A stretch of 34,025 nt of DNA from Isotricha intestinalis (GCA_023807065.1 JAJJLU010003742.1:1-34025), one strand, 5' to 3'; positions 1 to 10,470 are shown, numbered from the stretch's first letter. Made by a program: numbers and translations. The notes: generated by a model not told the origin, from the sequence alone.

Positions 1-3000
1 ATGTTGGACATGGAAAATATTATGTTGGAGAACCTGCAGTTTATTCACTTAAAGATTCTAAAGATGAATTTAAGAAAAAAGAATGTGTTGAAGTTTATGG
101 ATTAAAAGATGATTTAGAATATGAAATTAAACTTATAAGTGTAAGTGATATTATTTTAACAATTAATAATAAAAAAGAAAACATAAAAGCTATGAATGAT
201 TTCTTTACAGTTTACAACCCTGACGAAGAAATTGATGAAGATAAATTAATAATTTGTTTTGTTTCACCAGAAAAAACAACAAAAGATGGAAAAGAAGTTG
301 ATATGGAAAAACAAGCATTATATTTCCAAGTTTTAAATCATGAGAAAGATACAATAAAAAATATAATAGAACCATTATATGAAGGATGGAAATATGTTGA
401 AAATATAAAAGTAGGTCAAACAAAAATGTTTAGACATGCTAAAACAACTAATCATAAAACAAATATATATATAATCGTAAATAATGGGGCAGTAGAAGTT
501 CATCAAATAAAATGTATAACATTTCCATATTGTTATGATTCATCTTCTTATGAAAAAGATAATAAATTAATTTATGCTTTTAGTGCATTTGCTTCTTCAA
601 TAAATCCAGAAGAAGAAACTCATAATGGAAATCATACTCAATTTATTCATACTATTACTTGTGTATCTCAACATTCTAAAGGACAAAAAGAAAAAGATTG
701 TGATGTTTCAATTAGATATTTTGATACATATGATTTAATTTCTTTAAAAGAAAATGAAAATCATGGTAAATTCCTTAAAAAAGATGATACTGAATCATAT
801 GAATTTTATGCTTCTACAAATAATAATTTTATTGTAGAAATTAATCTAGATGTTTTTGCAGGAGATGCAACTTTGGAATTTGATAAAGATATAATAAATA
901 AATATAAATATGATTATATTTTCTTTGGTTCTTCAGAAAAATATATTTTTACTGATAAAAATGTAAAAGGTCATAAAATTAAATTTTGGATAAAAGCAAA
1001 TACTAATTGTTATTATGTTGTATCTGCAAGGGAAGTAGAATATAAAAATGATGATAGTAAAATTGGTGAAAGTGGATTTATAATAAAAGCAATTAAAGGT
1101 GATGATAAAGAAAAAAAATCTTATGGTTTTTGGCATAATAATCCATCAAATATAAAAGTTCCATATGTAGTAAACTTTATTCCAATTAATTGCCATATTA
1201 ATGTTTGGAGAAATAATACTCTATTATATCCAAATTCTATAGGTCATTACGAAGATATTTTATCTCATTCTTACTCTGATTCTGATTCTGACTCTGACTC
1301 TGACTCTGACTCTGATTCTAATTCTCCTTCATATTTCTCTGAAAATCATCCTGTTTATTATACTCAATTTAAAAATTTTAGTCATAATATTCCAAATGAT
1401 AATTATTGTTATTATTATGTTGGAGCTTCTGAATCATCATATGAAATACCTGTTTTATTAAGAGAAAGTATGATTTATACTAGAACATTAACTCAAAAAT
1501 TTAGAAAAGTTTATTTTATTTTACCTTTCCCTTATATTAAAGGTGATATTGATATAAAAATTAATATGAAAAATCTATATAAAATGAAAGCTAATGTTAC
1601 AGTTAATAATAAACAAATTTCTGAACATAATTTTATTGGTTCAACTTTAATTGAAATAACAGAACTTTCTTTATCTGATTGTGAAAATTTGCTTGGTTGT
1701 CCTATTAGAATTTCTTTAGAATTAACTCATTTATATAATCTTAATGATACTAAAGTTCCAATTGAAATTGTATTTTCAACTTCAAGAAAAACTCCTTCAA
1801 TTCTTCAAAAAGGAGTTTTAAGAAAAACTGGAATAAACGGTAATTCTACAGATTATTATTATATTGAAATTTCTAAAGAAGAAGAAGGTGAAATTATACT
1901 TAATTTTAAGAGAGGAAATGGAATAATGTTTGGAAAATTAGTTAAAAAAAATAATAGTGAAAATGATATAAATGCATGGAGAAAAAAAGCAATTTTACCG
2001 ACTGAAAATAAAAATGATGAATTTTTATTATATAATCCTATTACCCAAAAAATGAAATATGAGAAAAACCATACTAAAAATTGTGATAAGGGATGTTTTT
2101 TAATTATAGGAGTTAAAAATAAAGAGAGTTTCTTAGGATATGATAGTTTCTTTACTTTGGAATATACAATTTTTATAAGATATATTGATAAGAAGGCAGA
2201 ATTATCAAAAGTTGCAATTAATATTCCAGATAATGAATATATATATGGTTCTCTTGAAACAACTTCTTCTAATGGACAATATGATACTTATATTTATGAT
2301 ATATTTGATGATTATAAAGAAATTGAAATTGAATTTAAATCAGAAAAAGCAATAATGTATTATTCTCTTTCTTCTTTTGAAAAATCAAACGATAAAAATA
2401 AAATTGAATCAAAAGGGAATATAATAGTTAAAAATATAGCAAATATTAAAAAAGGAAGTCAATTAAAATTAACAGTATCATCAATTGAATTAGAAAAACA
2501 AAATATATCAATTTATACTTTTAAAATAAGACCAATTCATAAAAATAAATTATCACTTCTTGAATTATCAGGAGATAAACCATCAATATGTGATGCAAAT
2601 GCAGATTCAATATGTAATTATTATCTTCCTTTAAGTTCTTATGATGGAATTAGTCAATTAATTCTTTATTCAGATTCAAAAGAGGAAGTCTCAATATATA
2701 TTACAAAAACAGATTCTAATTATTTTGGAAATTGTATTGATGAAGAATGCATTAAAAGTGCTCTTCCTGCTAAAAAGAGATTTGATTTAACTTCTGAGAA
2801 ACAAAATAATACAAATTATCTTATTATAAATCCTATTAATTATCAAAAAAGTGATATAATTTTAATATCTGTAACAACAAGAACTAAACAATTAATTCCA
2901 TTATATGCAGTATTTAAATCTTATGTTAGAACAACAATTCCTACTTTAAATTCTCTTCAAATTATTAATATTTCTCCAAATCAAAATCAAACATTAAATC

Positions 3001-3455
3001 TAAATGATTATATGGATTCAATGAGTATTAAATATATTCAAGGAAAGGGAAAAATAAATTATGATAAAGTTTATAAATTAGAAAAAGGAAATAACACAAC
3101 AAAAATATTTAGAATAAAAGAAAAAAATGTTTTAACAATAGAAAATCAAGATGGAGCAAATAATTTAATTATAGTTCTTGGATATGAAATAAATCAAAAT
3201 AAAATTAATCCTGCAAGATCGAGTCAAAAACCTAGTGATGATAAAAAAAATAATAAAATTAAGATTCTAGATATTTTAATTATTGTTCTTGTTTTAATTT
3301 TAGTTGCTGTATTTATTACTGGTATTTGGACTTTAATTAAAAATAAAAAAGAAAAAGATAAATTAATGAAATCCATTGATAAATTATCTATTACTTTAAA
3401 TGATAAAGAAATAGATAAAAAACAACATTTGTTGGATACTAATGAATTAGATTAA
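1..3455 (+). CDS. large type I membrane protein of unknown function, 5' end outside the window
   Basis: The reading frame is open from the first bases of the window (frame starting at base 3), so the Met at 192 is internal and the gene is truncated at its 5' end. At least 1,150 residues are visible. Most are a beta-rich, Asn/Tyr/Ile-rich ectodomain with scattered cysteines and many N-x-S/T sequons. A Ser-Asp dipeptide run lies at 1275-1316. Near the C-terminus (about 3262-3340) is one strongly hydrophobic helix, followed by a charged tail of about 45 residues rich in Lys, Asp and Glu. This topology suggests a large surface or endomembrane ectodomain with one anchor and a short cytoplasmic tail. 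I recognise no catalytic motif. Repeated modules of roughly 100-150 residues are possible but I could not establish them by eye. No function is assigned. Confidence 0.85.
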   Translation, partial: VGHGKYYVGEPAVYSLKDSKDEFKKKECVEVYGLKDDLEYEIKLISVSDIILTINNKKENIKAMNDFFTVYNPDEEIDEDKLIICFVSPEKTTKDGKEVDMEKQALYFQVLNHEKDTIKNIIEPLYEGWKYVENIKVGQTKMFRHAKTTNHKTNIYIIVNNGAVEVHQIKCITFPYCYDSSSYEKDNKLIYAFSAFASSINPEEETHNGNHTQFIHTITCVSQHSKGQKEKDCDVSIRYFDTYDLISLKENENHGKFLKKDDTESYEFYASTNNNFIVEINLDVFAGDATLEFDKDIINKYKYDYIFFGSSEKYIFTDKNVKGHKIKFWIKANTNCYYVVSAREVEYKNDDSKIGESGFIIKAIKGDDKEKKSYGFWHNNPSNIKVPYVVNFIPINCHINVWRNNTLLYPNSIGHYEDILSHSYSDSDSDSDSDSDSDSNSPSYFSENHPVYYTQFKNFSHNIPNDNYCYYYVGASESSYEIPVLLRESMIYTRTLTQKFRKVYFILPFPYIKGDIDIKINMKNLYKMKANVTVNNKQISEHNFIGSTLIEITELSLSDCENLLGCPIRISLELTHLYNLNDTKVPIEIVFSTSRKTPSILQKGVLRKTGINGNSTDYYYIEISKEEEGEIILNFKRGNGIMFGKLVKKNNSENDINAWRKKAILPTENKNDEFLLYNPITQKMKYEKNHTKNCDKGCFLIIGVKNKESFLGYDSFFTLEYTIFIRYIDKKAELSKVAINIPDNEYIYGSLETTSSNGQYDTYIYDIFDDYKEIEIEFKSEKAIMYYSLSSFEKSNDKNKIESKGNIIVKNIANIKKGSQLKLTVSSIELEKQNISIYTFKIRPIHKNKLSLLELSGDKPSICDANADSICNYYLPLSSYDGISQLILYSDSKEEVSIYITKTDSNYFGNCIDEECIKSALPAKKRFDLTSEKQNNTNYLIINPINYQKSDIILISVTTRTKQLIPLYAVFKSYVRTTIPTLNSLQIINISPNQNQTLNLNDYMDSMSIKYIQGKGKINYDKVYKLEKGNNTTKIFRIKEKNVLTIENQDGANNLIIVLGYEINQNKINPARSSQKPSDDKKNNKIKILDILIIVLVLILVAVFITGIWTLIKNKKEKDKLMKSIDKLSITLNDKEIDKKQHLLDTNELD
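1275..1316 (+). repeat. Ser-Asp dipeptide repeat, (SD)7, within the ectodomain
   Basis: A TCT-GAT/TCT-GAC hexanucleotide microsatellite encodes seven consecutive Ser-Asp pairs, then Ser-Asn-Ser. It forms an acidic, probably flexible and phosphorylatable linker between two folded parts of the membrane protein. The mix of GAT and GAC shows it is not a fresh perfect expansion. Confidence 0.9.
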
Positions 3456-3765
3456 AATTAATTCAGTATTTATTATTAGAATTAATACAATTATTTTGTC
3501 TTTTTAAATAACAATTTTAAATTTAATAAAATAAAAGTCTAATTAATAAGTCCTTTTCCCAAATACATAATATTAGATAATGTACTTTTCATAATAATTA
3601 TATTAATTTTTTAAATAGTATTTTGTTTTTATTTATTTAAATTAAAATTTAATAATATTCAAATACAAATTAAATAAAAATATTTAGTTCTCTTTTATTA
3701 AAAATACAAATATATTAATAAAATTTTATAATATATTTATGAAAAATAATCTTTAATTTTAAAAA
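3456..3765. other. gene-free spacer, 310 bp
   Basis: AT-rich spacer between two tandem plus-strand genes. I see no reading frame, RNA gene or clear repeat. The last bases before the ATG at 3766 are A-rich, as before most starts in this window. Confidence 0.6.
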
Positions 3766-6700
3766 ATGAGTAGTTTTTTAAATGAATCTCCAATTCAAAA
3801 TCAAAATAAAATAGATTTAAACGCAGATAATCAAGCATATAGTGAAGAAGCAAAAATGACAAGAAAAATTGAATTTGATAGAGGAACTCCTTTAAATTAT
3901 GATTTCCCTTCAAATAAAGTTCACACAATTCCATATACAATAAAAGGTTTTTTTAAATTTACTTGGAAAAAAATAGGAAATTCCCCTTTTAATTTATGTA
4001 TAATTGTAATATTTTTGTTTTATTTAATTGCATATTTAATTGAAATGAAAGCAATAACTCAGTTAAAATTATTTTATTCAATCTCTTTTCATATATCAAC
4101 TTTAATAATTCAATTTTTTGTAATATGTATAGAATATATAAGAATATATATGAATGATTTAAAAATAAATAATCAAAAGGCTCGAATTTATGATACTGAA
4201 ACTAGAAAATTTGTAGAAGATTCTTGGAAAAATATAAAAGTAGGAAATATAATATGTGTAAAGAAAGATGAAGTAGTTCCTGCAGATATAATAATATTAG
4301 AAGCTTTAGATCATAATCATCAATGTTATTTGGATTATTCTTCAGTTAATGGTATTTTTGATTCTTTTGTTACAAAAAGAGCTTGTCAAGATACACATGC
4401 TCCAGTAATGAAAAAAATATTATTAGGAGAATATATGAAAAATATTAAAGGATTTTTAAAATATGAAGAACCTAATTCAAATATGCATATATTTAATGGT
4501 AGATTAAAATTAGAATCTTTTCCAAGAGCTTCAGATATAAAAGATGATAATTTTGTAATGAGAGGAAGCACTATTAAAAATATTCCTCTTGTTTATGGTT
4601 TAGTTGTTTATACTGGAATGGAAACTAAAATTATGATGACTTTGAAATTTACTCAAAGTTCTAATAATCATCATTCTAATGATATTCCTTCTAAAAATCA
4701 TATGTTAAGTTCTCATAAAAATCAATTTAATTCTGTTATTATTAAAAGAGATAGAGAAATAATTAAAGTCACTTTAAAATTTATTCAATATATTTTAATA
4801 TTGATTTACTTCTTTTTTGTTGTTTTATTATTTTTAATTGAATTACATAAATCTTACTTATGTTATTATTCATTTAAAAATGGATATAAAAAAGAAAATG
4901 ATGATCATTATTATTTAGATTTTTATTCTATTGATAAAATTAATATTAATAATTCAAAAAATAGTAAAACTGACCCTTTTTATGAAATGTTTTTAACTGT
5001 TGTTCAATATGCTTTAACTATGCACTTTCTTTTTCCTTTTAATTGGTTTGGTATAATGGAAATTGCCTATTTAATATTAACTAAATTTATTCAATGGGAT
5101 GAAACTGTTTTATTGAAAAGAAAAAATAAAGCTGAAGTTATTAATGTTAATTGTTTAGCTGATTTTGGACAAGTTAGACATATTTTAACTGATAAAACTG
5201 GTACTTTAACAAATAGAAAATTTGCTTTGAAAGTTTGTTCAATTCATGGGAAATTATATTCTTTTGATGAATTAGAAAGAAAAGATGAAAATTATGTTTT
5301 TAGAATTAAAGATAATGATTTGAAAAATTTAGAAATTTACCAAGAATTACATTCAAATAGTAAATTTGCTCCAAATATAAAAGAATTTTTAGAAAATTTA
5401 TTATTATGTAACAGTGTAAAATTATATAGAACAGAAATTAATGATAATAATAACAAGAATAACAATAAAGTTTTTGCTTCGTCATATGCAGAGGATAAAG
5501 CAATGTTAAAAACTTTTTCAAAAATAGGTTTTAAAATATTAAATATAAAATATAATATAATAACTCTTGATATAAATGGTGAAAAAAAATTATATCAAAT
5601 AATAGGATTAAATAAATATACTGAAGATAGAAATAGAATGTCAATATTATTAAGAAATGAGAAGGATCCTGGAAGTATGTTGTTATGTAAAGCAAAAGAT
5701 TTAACTATATTTTCTTTAATAAAAAAATCAAATCCCCAAATTGATAATGAAATAGCAAAAACAAGATATCAAATAAAAGAATTATCTAAATATGGTTTTC
5801 GTCCTTTTATTTTTTGTAAAAAAAATTTAACTGAAGAAGAAACAAATATATTTATTGAAAAATTTAAAACAGCTGAAAATTATGTTGTTAAAAGTGAAGA
5901 ACATTTAAAAAATTTAGCAATAGAATATGAGCAAGGAATGTCGTTAGTTGGAGTTTTATTTTTTGAAGAGAAAATACCAAAAGATTTAAAATATTCAATA
6001 ACAAAATTACAAAATTCAGGAATTAAAGTTTGGATAGCATCAGGAGATAAAAGAGAAAATGTATTATCAGTTGGAAAAAATTTAAATTTATATAATCCAA
6101 AATCAATAAGAGGTGATTTTTCAGACAAAGATAAACCAGAAGATTTAGATATTAAAATGAGTATGTTATTAATGCAATTTTTATTTCCTAATGATAAAAT
6201 AAATAAAATGAAAACCAGAAAAGGAGTTTCAGTAGAATCAAATATAAAATCTTCATCAAAGGATTTAACAATATTATTAAGTGGAGGATGTTTTTCTAGA
6301 ATATGTTCAGATCAAAGAAATTTTCAATCTTTAGCAACTTTATTATCATATTGTACTTCATTATTAGCTTATCAATTCACTCCAAATAATAAATATATTT
6401 TATGTCAAATGATAAGACAGTATTGTTCTAAAAATTCCAAAGTTTTAGCAGTTGGAGATGGATTTAATGATTTTACAATGTTAAAAGAAGCAGATTTATC
6501 TATTGGAATTAGAAGTAGAGAAATATTACAAGTAAGAAATACTTGTGATGTTATTGTTAGTAAATTTTCTCAAATTGTTAATTTAATTCTTCTTCATGGA
6601 ACTTGGAATTTTTGGAGATTAATTAATATTGCTTTAACTTCTTTTTATGCTCATTTTATTATCACTCTTCCTACTTTCATTCATCAAAATTCTAATCCAT

Positions 6701-9700
6701 ATGGAAGTTGTTTTTTCCTTTTTTCTCCTGGAATGATTACTTTAATGATTTTAACTATAAATTTATTCATTATTCTTGTTTTCTGTTTTGATCAACCTGT
6801 TGAAAGAACTCTTTTATCTCTTAATTCTAATGTTTATAAAGAAAATTTTTATGATTCTAAAAAATTAATTTTGGAATTCGCATTAGATGCTATTAGAGGA
6901 CTTGCTGATTCTTTAATTATTTATTTTTACTTTTATAAAGTTGATTGTATTAATAAAGAAGGAGAAACTCTTGATCAAGAAATTTTCGGTGTTGCTATTT
7001 TTTGTACTTTATTTTCTACTGTTATATTAAAAGTTTATACTTTGAGATTAAGAAGTATTAATATTATTCAAATTTTTTGTGGGATACTTACTATTGTAAT
7101 TATTTATGGAATTTCTTATATCAATTCTTTACATCAAAATATTGTGATTCAAGGCTTTTCTTATTTAGTTTTATTTTTCAATTCAATGTTAGTTATTGCT
7201 ATTTGCTTTATTTATGAATATACTGCAATTTCTTTAGTTATTTATTTTTCTGATGAAGAATTTTTATTAAAATTAACTCGAATGTTTATGGAATTTATTC
7301 ATGACAATTCATTTTTTAAAAATTATAATGGAATGTATACTTATTTAGCTAAAGAAATGCCTCCCTTAATTAGTAAAATAGATAAAATTTCTTATCCTGA
7401 AGTTTTAGAAAAAATAAATAATAATGGTCATTCCTTAGATCCTGCTTTAGAAAATATGGCTGATGTTTCAAATGAAGAAGTAGCTAATTTAAAAATAAAA
7501 AAACCATTTTTAAGATTTTATGATAAAAAACTTGAAATTGATTATAAACAATATATAACTCAAGGAACACCAAAATATTTTTTAGCTTATTTAATAGCAC
7601 TATTTCTCTTTTGGTTAACTGATATAGCAATAGAAGGAATAAATAACCAAAAAGTTCCGGTTTATTTAAAATTATCTTATATGATATTGGGTTTATTTTT
7701 TTTTATTCCATATTTAATGGAAAATTTTAATAGAATTTTCCCATTTTATTTATTCCTACTTTTAACATTTGAAATAATAGGAATATATATAGATAAAGAT
7801 AATAATGATACCAGAATATGTATTCAAACATTTGTAATACTATCATTCCCTTTATATTTTAATTCAAATTCCTTCTCAATGATGGTATTGTTATCAATAT
7901 ATTATTGTATTGGTATAACTCCAGCAATATATTTAAATGAATTTGGTTTTAAAAAAGAGACAGGAAATCAATATTTCCTTTATTCAAATTTACCTTTATT
8001 ATACCGTCGTCAGGTATATACATATGGATTAGTATCAATGATGGTAGTATTTTCCTATTATAATAAATTAATGTCAAGAATAGAATTTCTGAAATATTAT
8101 AAAAGTAAAGTAGAATTGAAAAAAGACAATTTAATCATGGCAAACTTAATTCCTGATTTTGTAAGAGCAAAATATAATAGAAGAGAAAGAGGAGCAGTAT
8201 ATGGATATGAAACAGTAACAATAGTATTTTGTGATTTAAGTGACTTTGATTCATTAGTAGCAAAATTAACTCCAAAAGACTTAATAACATTTCTTGATGA
8301 ATTATATTCAGTAATGGATCAATTTTGTCAATTACATGGATTACAAAAAATAGAAACAGTAGGAAAAACATATATGGCTGCTGGAGGTATAAAAGAATGT
8401 GAAATTGATGTAGATCCAATAACTTTATCAACTCATCCTGCAATAAGATCATTTGAATTTAGTATGGATATATTGGATTTAGTTCAAAAAATGATTTTAA
8501 CTTCTGGTGATAAAATCAAGGTTAAAATTGGTATTCATACTGGAAAAGTTATTCCTGCTGTTGTTGGTGAACATAAACCTCAATTTTCTCTCATTGGTGA
8601 TGCTGTTAATACTACTGCTAGAATGTGTACTAATTCTAAAGATAATTGTGTTAATTGTTCTGAATTTTCTTATGAGGAAATTAAACAAAAATATAAAGAT
8701 TTTACTCAAAGTACTAAAGAAGTTAAAGGAAAAGGAATGATGAATTTATATTTGTATGATCCTTCCAAAAATAAGAAAAATATCGATTCAAAAATGAAAA
8801 GTTTTGGAAGAGATACTTCAGGAAATATGATTGTTAAAAGTATTAGTAAAAATATTCCTGTTCTTGTTAAACAAGGGACTAAAGGTTCCAGAGGGAATAA
8901 TAATAATATTATTCAACCTAATGAAAAAAATTATAATAGAAATTATGATAAAATTAGTGTGGAAAATAATATGAGAAATAGTATTGATTCTTCTATGTTT
9001 ATTGTTGAAAATTCAAAAGATTTACTTATTAATAATAATAATACTATTAATAATTTTTTGGGACATGGAGAAGGAGAAGAATTTTTTAATAATTATGAAG
9101 AAAAAAGAATAAGACAACATCTTGTTGAAAAAAAAAATAAAGAAATTCCAGATGTTAAAAATTCATTTTTTAATAATTCTCTTCTTTTATTCAAATTCTA
9201 TGATGAAGTTTCTAAAAATGGTTTTATTCGTTTTGAAAAAATAAGATTACAACATAGTGAATTAAAATCAATTATTATAAATGGAATATTAATAGCAGTG
9301 TTATTATTTGGTTTATATATGATTAGTCAATATGCAATTTTATCTGACGAACCAATATATTTAATTATAATAAGTAATGCAATTTTTTTAGCATTATTAG
9401 TAGGAATTGTATATAAAACAAATAATTTAATTCATTCCTATCCAGAAACTCTTCCATATTTAATAATGACAATATATTTAGGTTTAACAATAACAGAACA
9501 AGTAGCAATGAATAAAATAAAAGAACAATTTTCTTTAAATTTCCTAGTGCAACAAATATTAATAATAACAGCATTAGGAAATTCAGGAATATTAAATTAC
9601 TTTCAATTCTCATATAATTTATTATTATATATAATAATCTTCTCAATAAATTGTATAATAAATCGAAATAAACACAGAATAAAAAAAGCATGTATTCACT

Positions 9701-10470
9701 TAATTCTTTTATGTTTTATGAATCAATCCTTCATGATATTAACATATTATAATCAAACAATAAATTTCCTTCGTAATCAAGAAGAATCGAAAGCATTAAA
9801 TGAGAAAGAAAAAATGTTATTCAATCTAATGCCCCTTCATGTAGTTCAAAACATGAAAGATGATATCCCAGTAGCTGACGTTCTCGATAATGTGACTCTC
9901 CTCTTTGCTGATATTGTCCGTTATACAGATTTTGGAAACTGTCATCAACCAGTTGAGGTAGTCCACATGTTAATGGAGTTATTCAAGCGTTTCGATAATG
10001 CCACAAAGGAATGCTCAGTTTACAAAGTGCATACAATAGGTGATTGTTATGTAGTAATGGGATTTAATGGGAAAGTTTCTATGAATGATAGAAATTATTA
10101 TGAAGAAGCTAAAAATGTTTGTAAAATGGGAGAATGTATGATAAAAATAATAAGGGAAGTTAGAAAAAAAGTAAATTTCGAAAAATTAGATATGAGAATT
10201 GGTATACATACTGGTCCTGTTATTGCTGGAATTATTGGAAGTACTGTTGTTAGATATGATATATTTGGAAGTGATGTTTTAATCGCTAATAAAATGGAAA
10301 GTGCTGGAGTACCTGGAAGAATTAATATTAGTGAAGATACTAAAAAGTTACTTGAAAGTAAGGAACTGCCCTATAATTTAGTTTTGAATAAAGTTGTACA
10401 AATTCCAAGTGTTGGAAAAGAAATTAAATGCTATTTAATTGATAAAGGAGATCCTGATAAAGTTAATTAA
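3766..10470 (+). CDS. P4-ATPase-like / guanylyl cyclase fusion (alveolate-type membrane guanylyl cyclase)
   Basis: 2,234 residues. The N-terminal half (about 40-1150) follows the P4 flippase layout. It has a flippase N-terminal segment, TM1-2, actuator domain, TM3-4, the phosphorylation motif DKTGT (Asp476), a nucleotide domain, SGDK (760-762), GDGFND (897-902) and TM5-10. Six more helices follow at about 1240-1420. The first cyclase domain is about 1480-1640, six helices are at about 1830-2000, and the second cyclase domain is about 2030-2215. The second domain carries both metal aspartates (Asp2049, Asp2093). The first keeps only Asp1490, with Lys1534 at the second metal position, but has the purine and transition-state set Glu1530, Ser1608, Asn1615 and Arg1619. 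Glu1530 points to GTP. Pairing of the two domains should make one cGMP-producing site. The same architecture, with domain order inverted relative to mammalian adenylyl cyclases, is known from Paramecium, Tetrahymena and apicomplexans. Oddities: the actuator DGET is replaced by NGIF (195-198), and the KGAD motif reads KAKD (642-645). Confidence 0.95.
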   Translation: MSSFLNESPIQNQNKIDLNADNQAYSEEAKMTRKIEFDRGTPLNYDFPSNKVHTIPYTIKGFFKFTWKKIGNSPFNLCIIVIFLFYLIAYLIEMKAITQLKLFYSISFHISTLIIQFFVICIEYIRIYMNDLKINNQKARIYDTETRKFVEDSWKNIKVGNIICVKKDEVVPADIIILEALDHNHQCYLDYSSVNGIFDSFVTKRACQDTHAPVMKKILLGEYMKNIKGFLKYEEPNSNMHIFNGRLKLESFPRASDIKDDNFVMRGSTIKNIPLVYGLVVYTGMETKIMMTLKFTQSSNNHHSNDIPSKNHMLSSHKNQFNSVIIKRDREIIKVTLKFIQYILILIYFFFVVLLFLIELHKSYLCYYSFKNGYKKENDDHYYLDFYSIDKININNSKNSKTDPFYEMFLTVVQYALTMHFLFPFNWFGIMEIAYLILTKFIQWDETVLLKRKNKAEVINVNCLADFGQVRHILTDKTGTLTNRKFALKVCSIHGKLYSFDELERKDENYVFRIKDNDLKNLEIYQELHSNSKFAPNIKEFLENLLLCNSVKLYRTEINDNNNKNNNKVFASSYAEDKAMLKTFSKIGFKILNIKYNIITLDINGEKKLYQIIGLNKYTEDRNRMSILLRNEKDPGSMLLCKAKDLTIFSLIKKSNPQIDNEIAKTRYQIKELSKYGFRPFIFCKKNLTEEETNIFIEKFKTAENYVVKSEEHLKNLAIEYEQGMSLVGVLFFEEKIPKDLKYSITKLQNSGIKVWIASGDKRENVLSVGKNLNLYNPKSIRGDFSDKDKPEDLDIKMSMLLMQFLFPNDKINKMKTRKGVSVESNIKSSSKDLTILLSGGCFSRICSDQRNFQSLATLLSYCTSLLAYQFTPNNKYILCQMIRQYCSKNSKVLAVGDGFNDFTMLKEADLSIGIRSREILQVRNTCDVIVSKFSQIVNLILLHGTWNFWRLINIALTSFYAHFIITLPTFIHQNSNPYGSCFFLFSPGMITLMILTINLFIILVFCFDQPVERTLLSLNSNVYKENFYDSKKLILEFALDAIRGLADSLIIYFYFYKVDCINKEGETLDQEIFGVAIFCTLFSTVILKVYTLRLRSINIIQIFCGILTIVIIYGISYINSLHQNIVIQGFSYLVLFFNSMLVIAICFIYEYTAISLVIYFSDEEFLLKLTRMFMEFIHDNSFFKNYNGMYTYLAKEMPPLISKIDKISYPEVLEKINNNGHSLDPALENMADVSNEEVANLKIKKPFLRFYDKKLEIDYKQYITQGTPKYFLAYLIALFLFWLTDIAIEGINNQKVPVYLKLSYMILGLFFFIPYLMENFNRIFPFYLFLLLTFEIIGIYIDKDNNDTRICIQTFVILSFPLYFNSNSFSMMVLLSIYYCIGITPAIYLNEFGFKKETGNQYFLYSNLPLLYRRQVYTYGLVSMMVVFSYYNKLMSRIEFLKYYKSKVELKKDNLIMANLIPDFVRAKYNRRERGAVYGYETVTIVFCDLSDFDSLVAKLTPKDLITFLDELYSVMDQFCQLHGLQKIETVGKTYMAAGGIKECEIDVDPITLSTHPAIRSFEFSMDILDLVQKMILTSGDKIKVKIGIHTGKVIPAVVGEHKPQFSLIGDAVNTTARMCTNSKDNCVNCSEFSYEEIKQKYKDFTQSTKEVKGKGMMNLYLYDPSKNKKNIDSKMKSFGRDTSGNMIVKSISKNIPVLVKQGTKGSRGNNNNIIQPNEKNYNRNYDKISVENNMRNSIDSSMFIVENSKDLLINNNNTINNFLGHGEGEEFFNNYEEKRIRQHLVEKKNKEIPDVKNSFFNNSLLLFKFYDEVSKNGFIRFEKIRLQHSELKSIIINGILIAVLLFGLYMISQYAILSDEPIYLIIISNAIFLALLVGIVYKTNNLIHSYPETLPYLIMTIYLGLTITEQVAMNKIKEQFSLNFLVQQILIITALGNSGILNYFQFSYNLLLYIIIFSINCIINRNKHRIKKACIHLILLCFMNQSFMILTYYNQTINFLRNQEESKALNEKEKMLFNLMPLHVVQNMKDDIPVADVLDNVTLLFADIVRYTDFGNCHQPVEVVHMLMELFKRFDNATKECSVYKVHTIGDCYVVMGFNGKVSMNDRNYYEEAKNVCKMGECMIKIIREVRKKVNFEKLDMRIGIHTGPVIAGIIGSTVVRYDIFGSDVLIANKMESAGVPGRINISEDTKKLLESKELPYNLVLNKVVQIPSVGKEIKCYLIDKGDPDKVN

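Noticed and set aside
192..194. ATG at 192 as the start of the first gene
   Set aside because: The same frame stays open upstream to the window edge and reads as protein of the same character, so this Met is internal and the true start lies outside.
8135..9691. Hydrophobic frames antisense or out of phase within the cyclase gene
   Set aside because: They are Leu/Ile/Phe-rich shadows produced by AT-rich coding sequence read in other frames. None has a domain or its own spacing signals.
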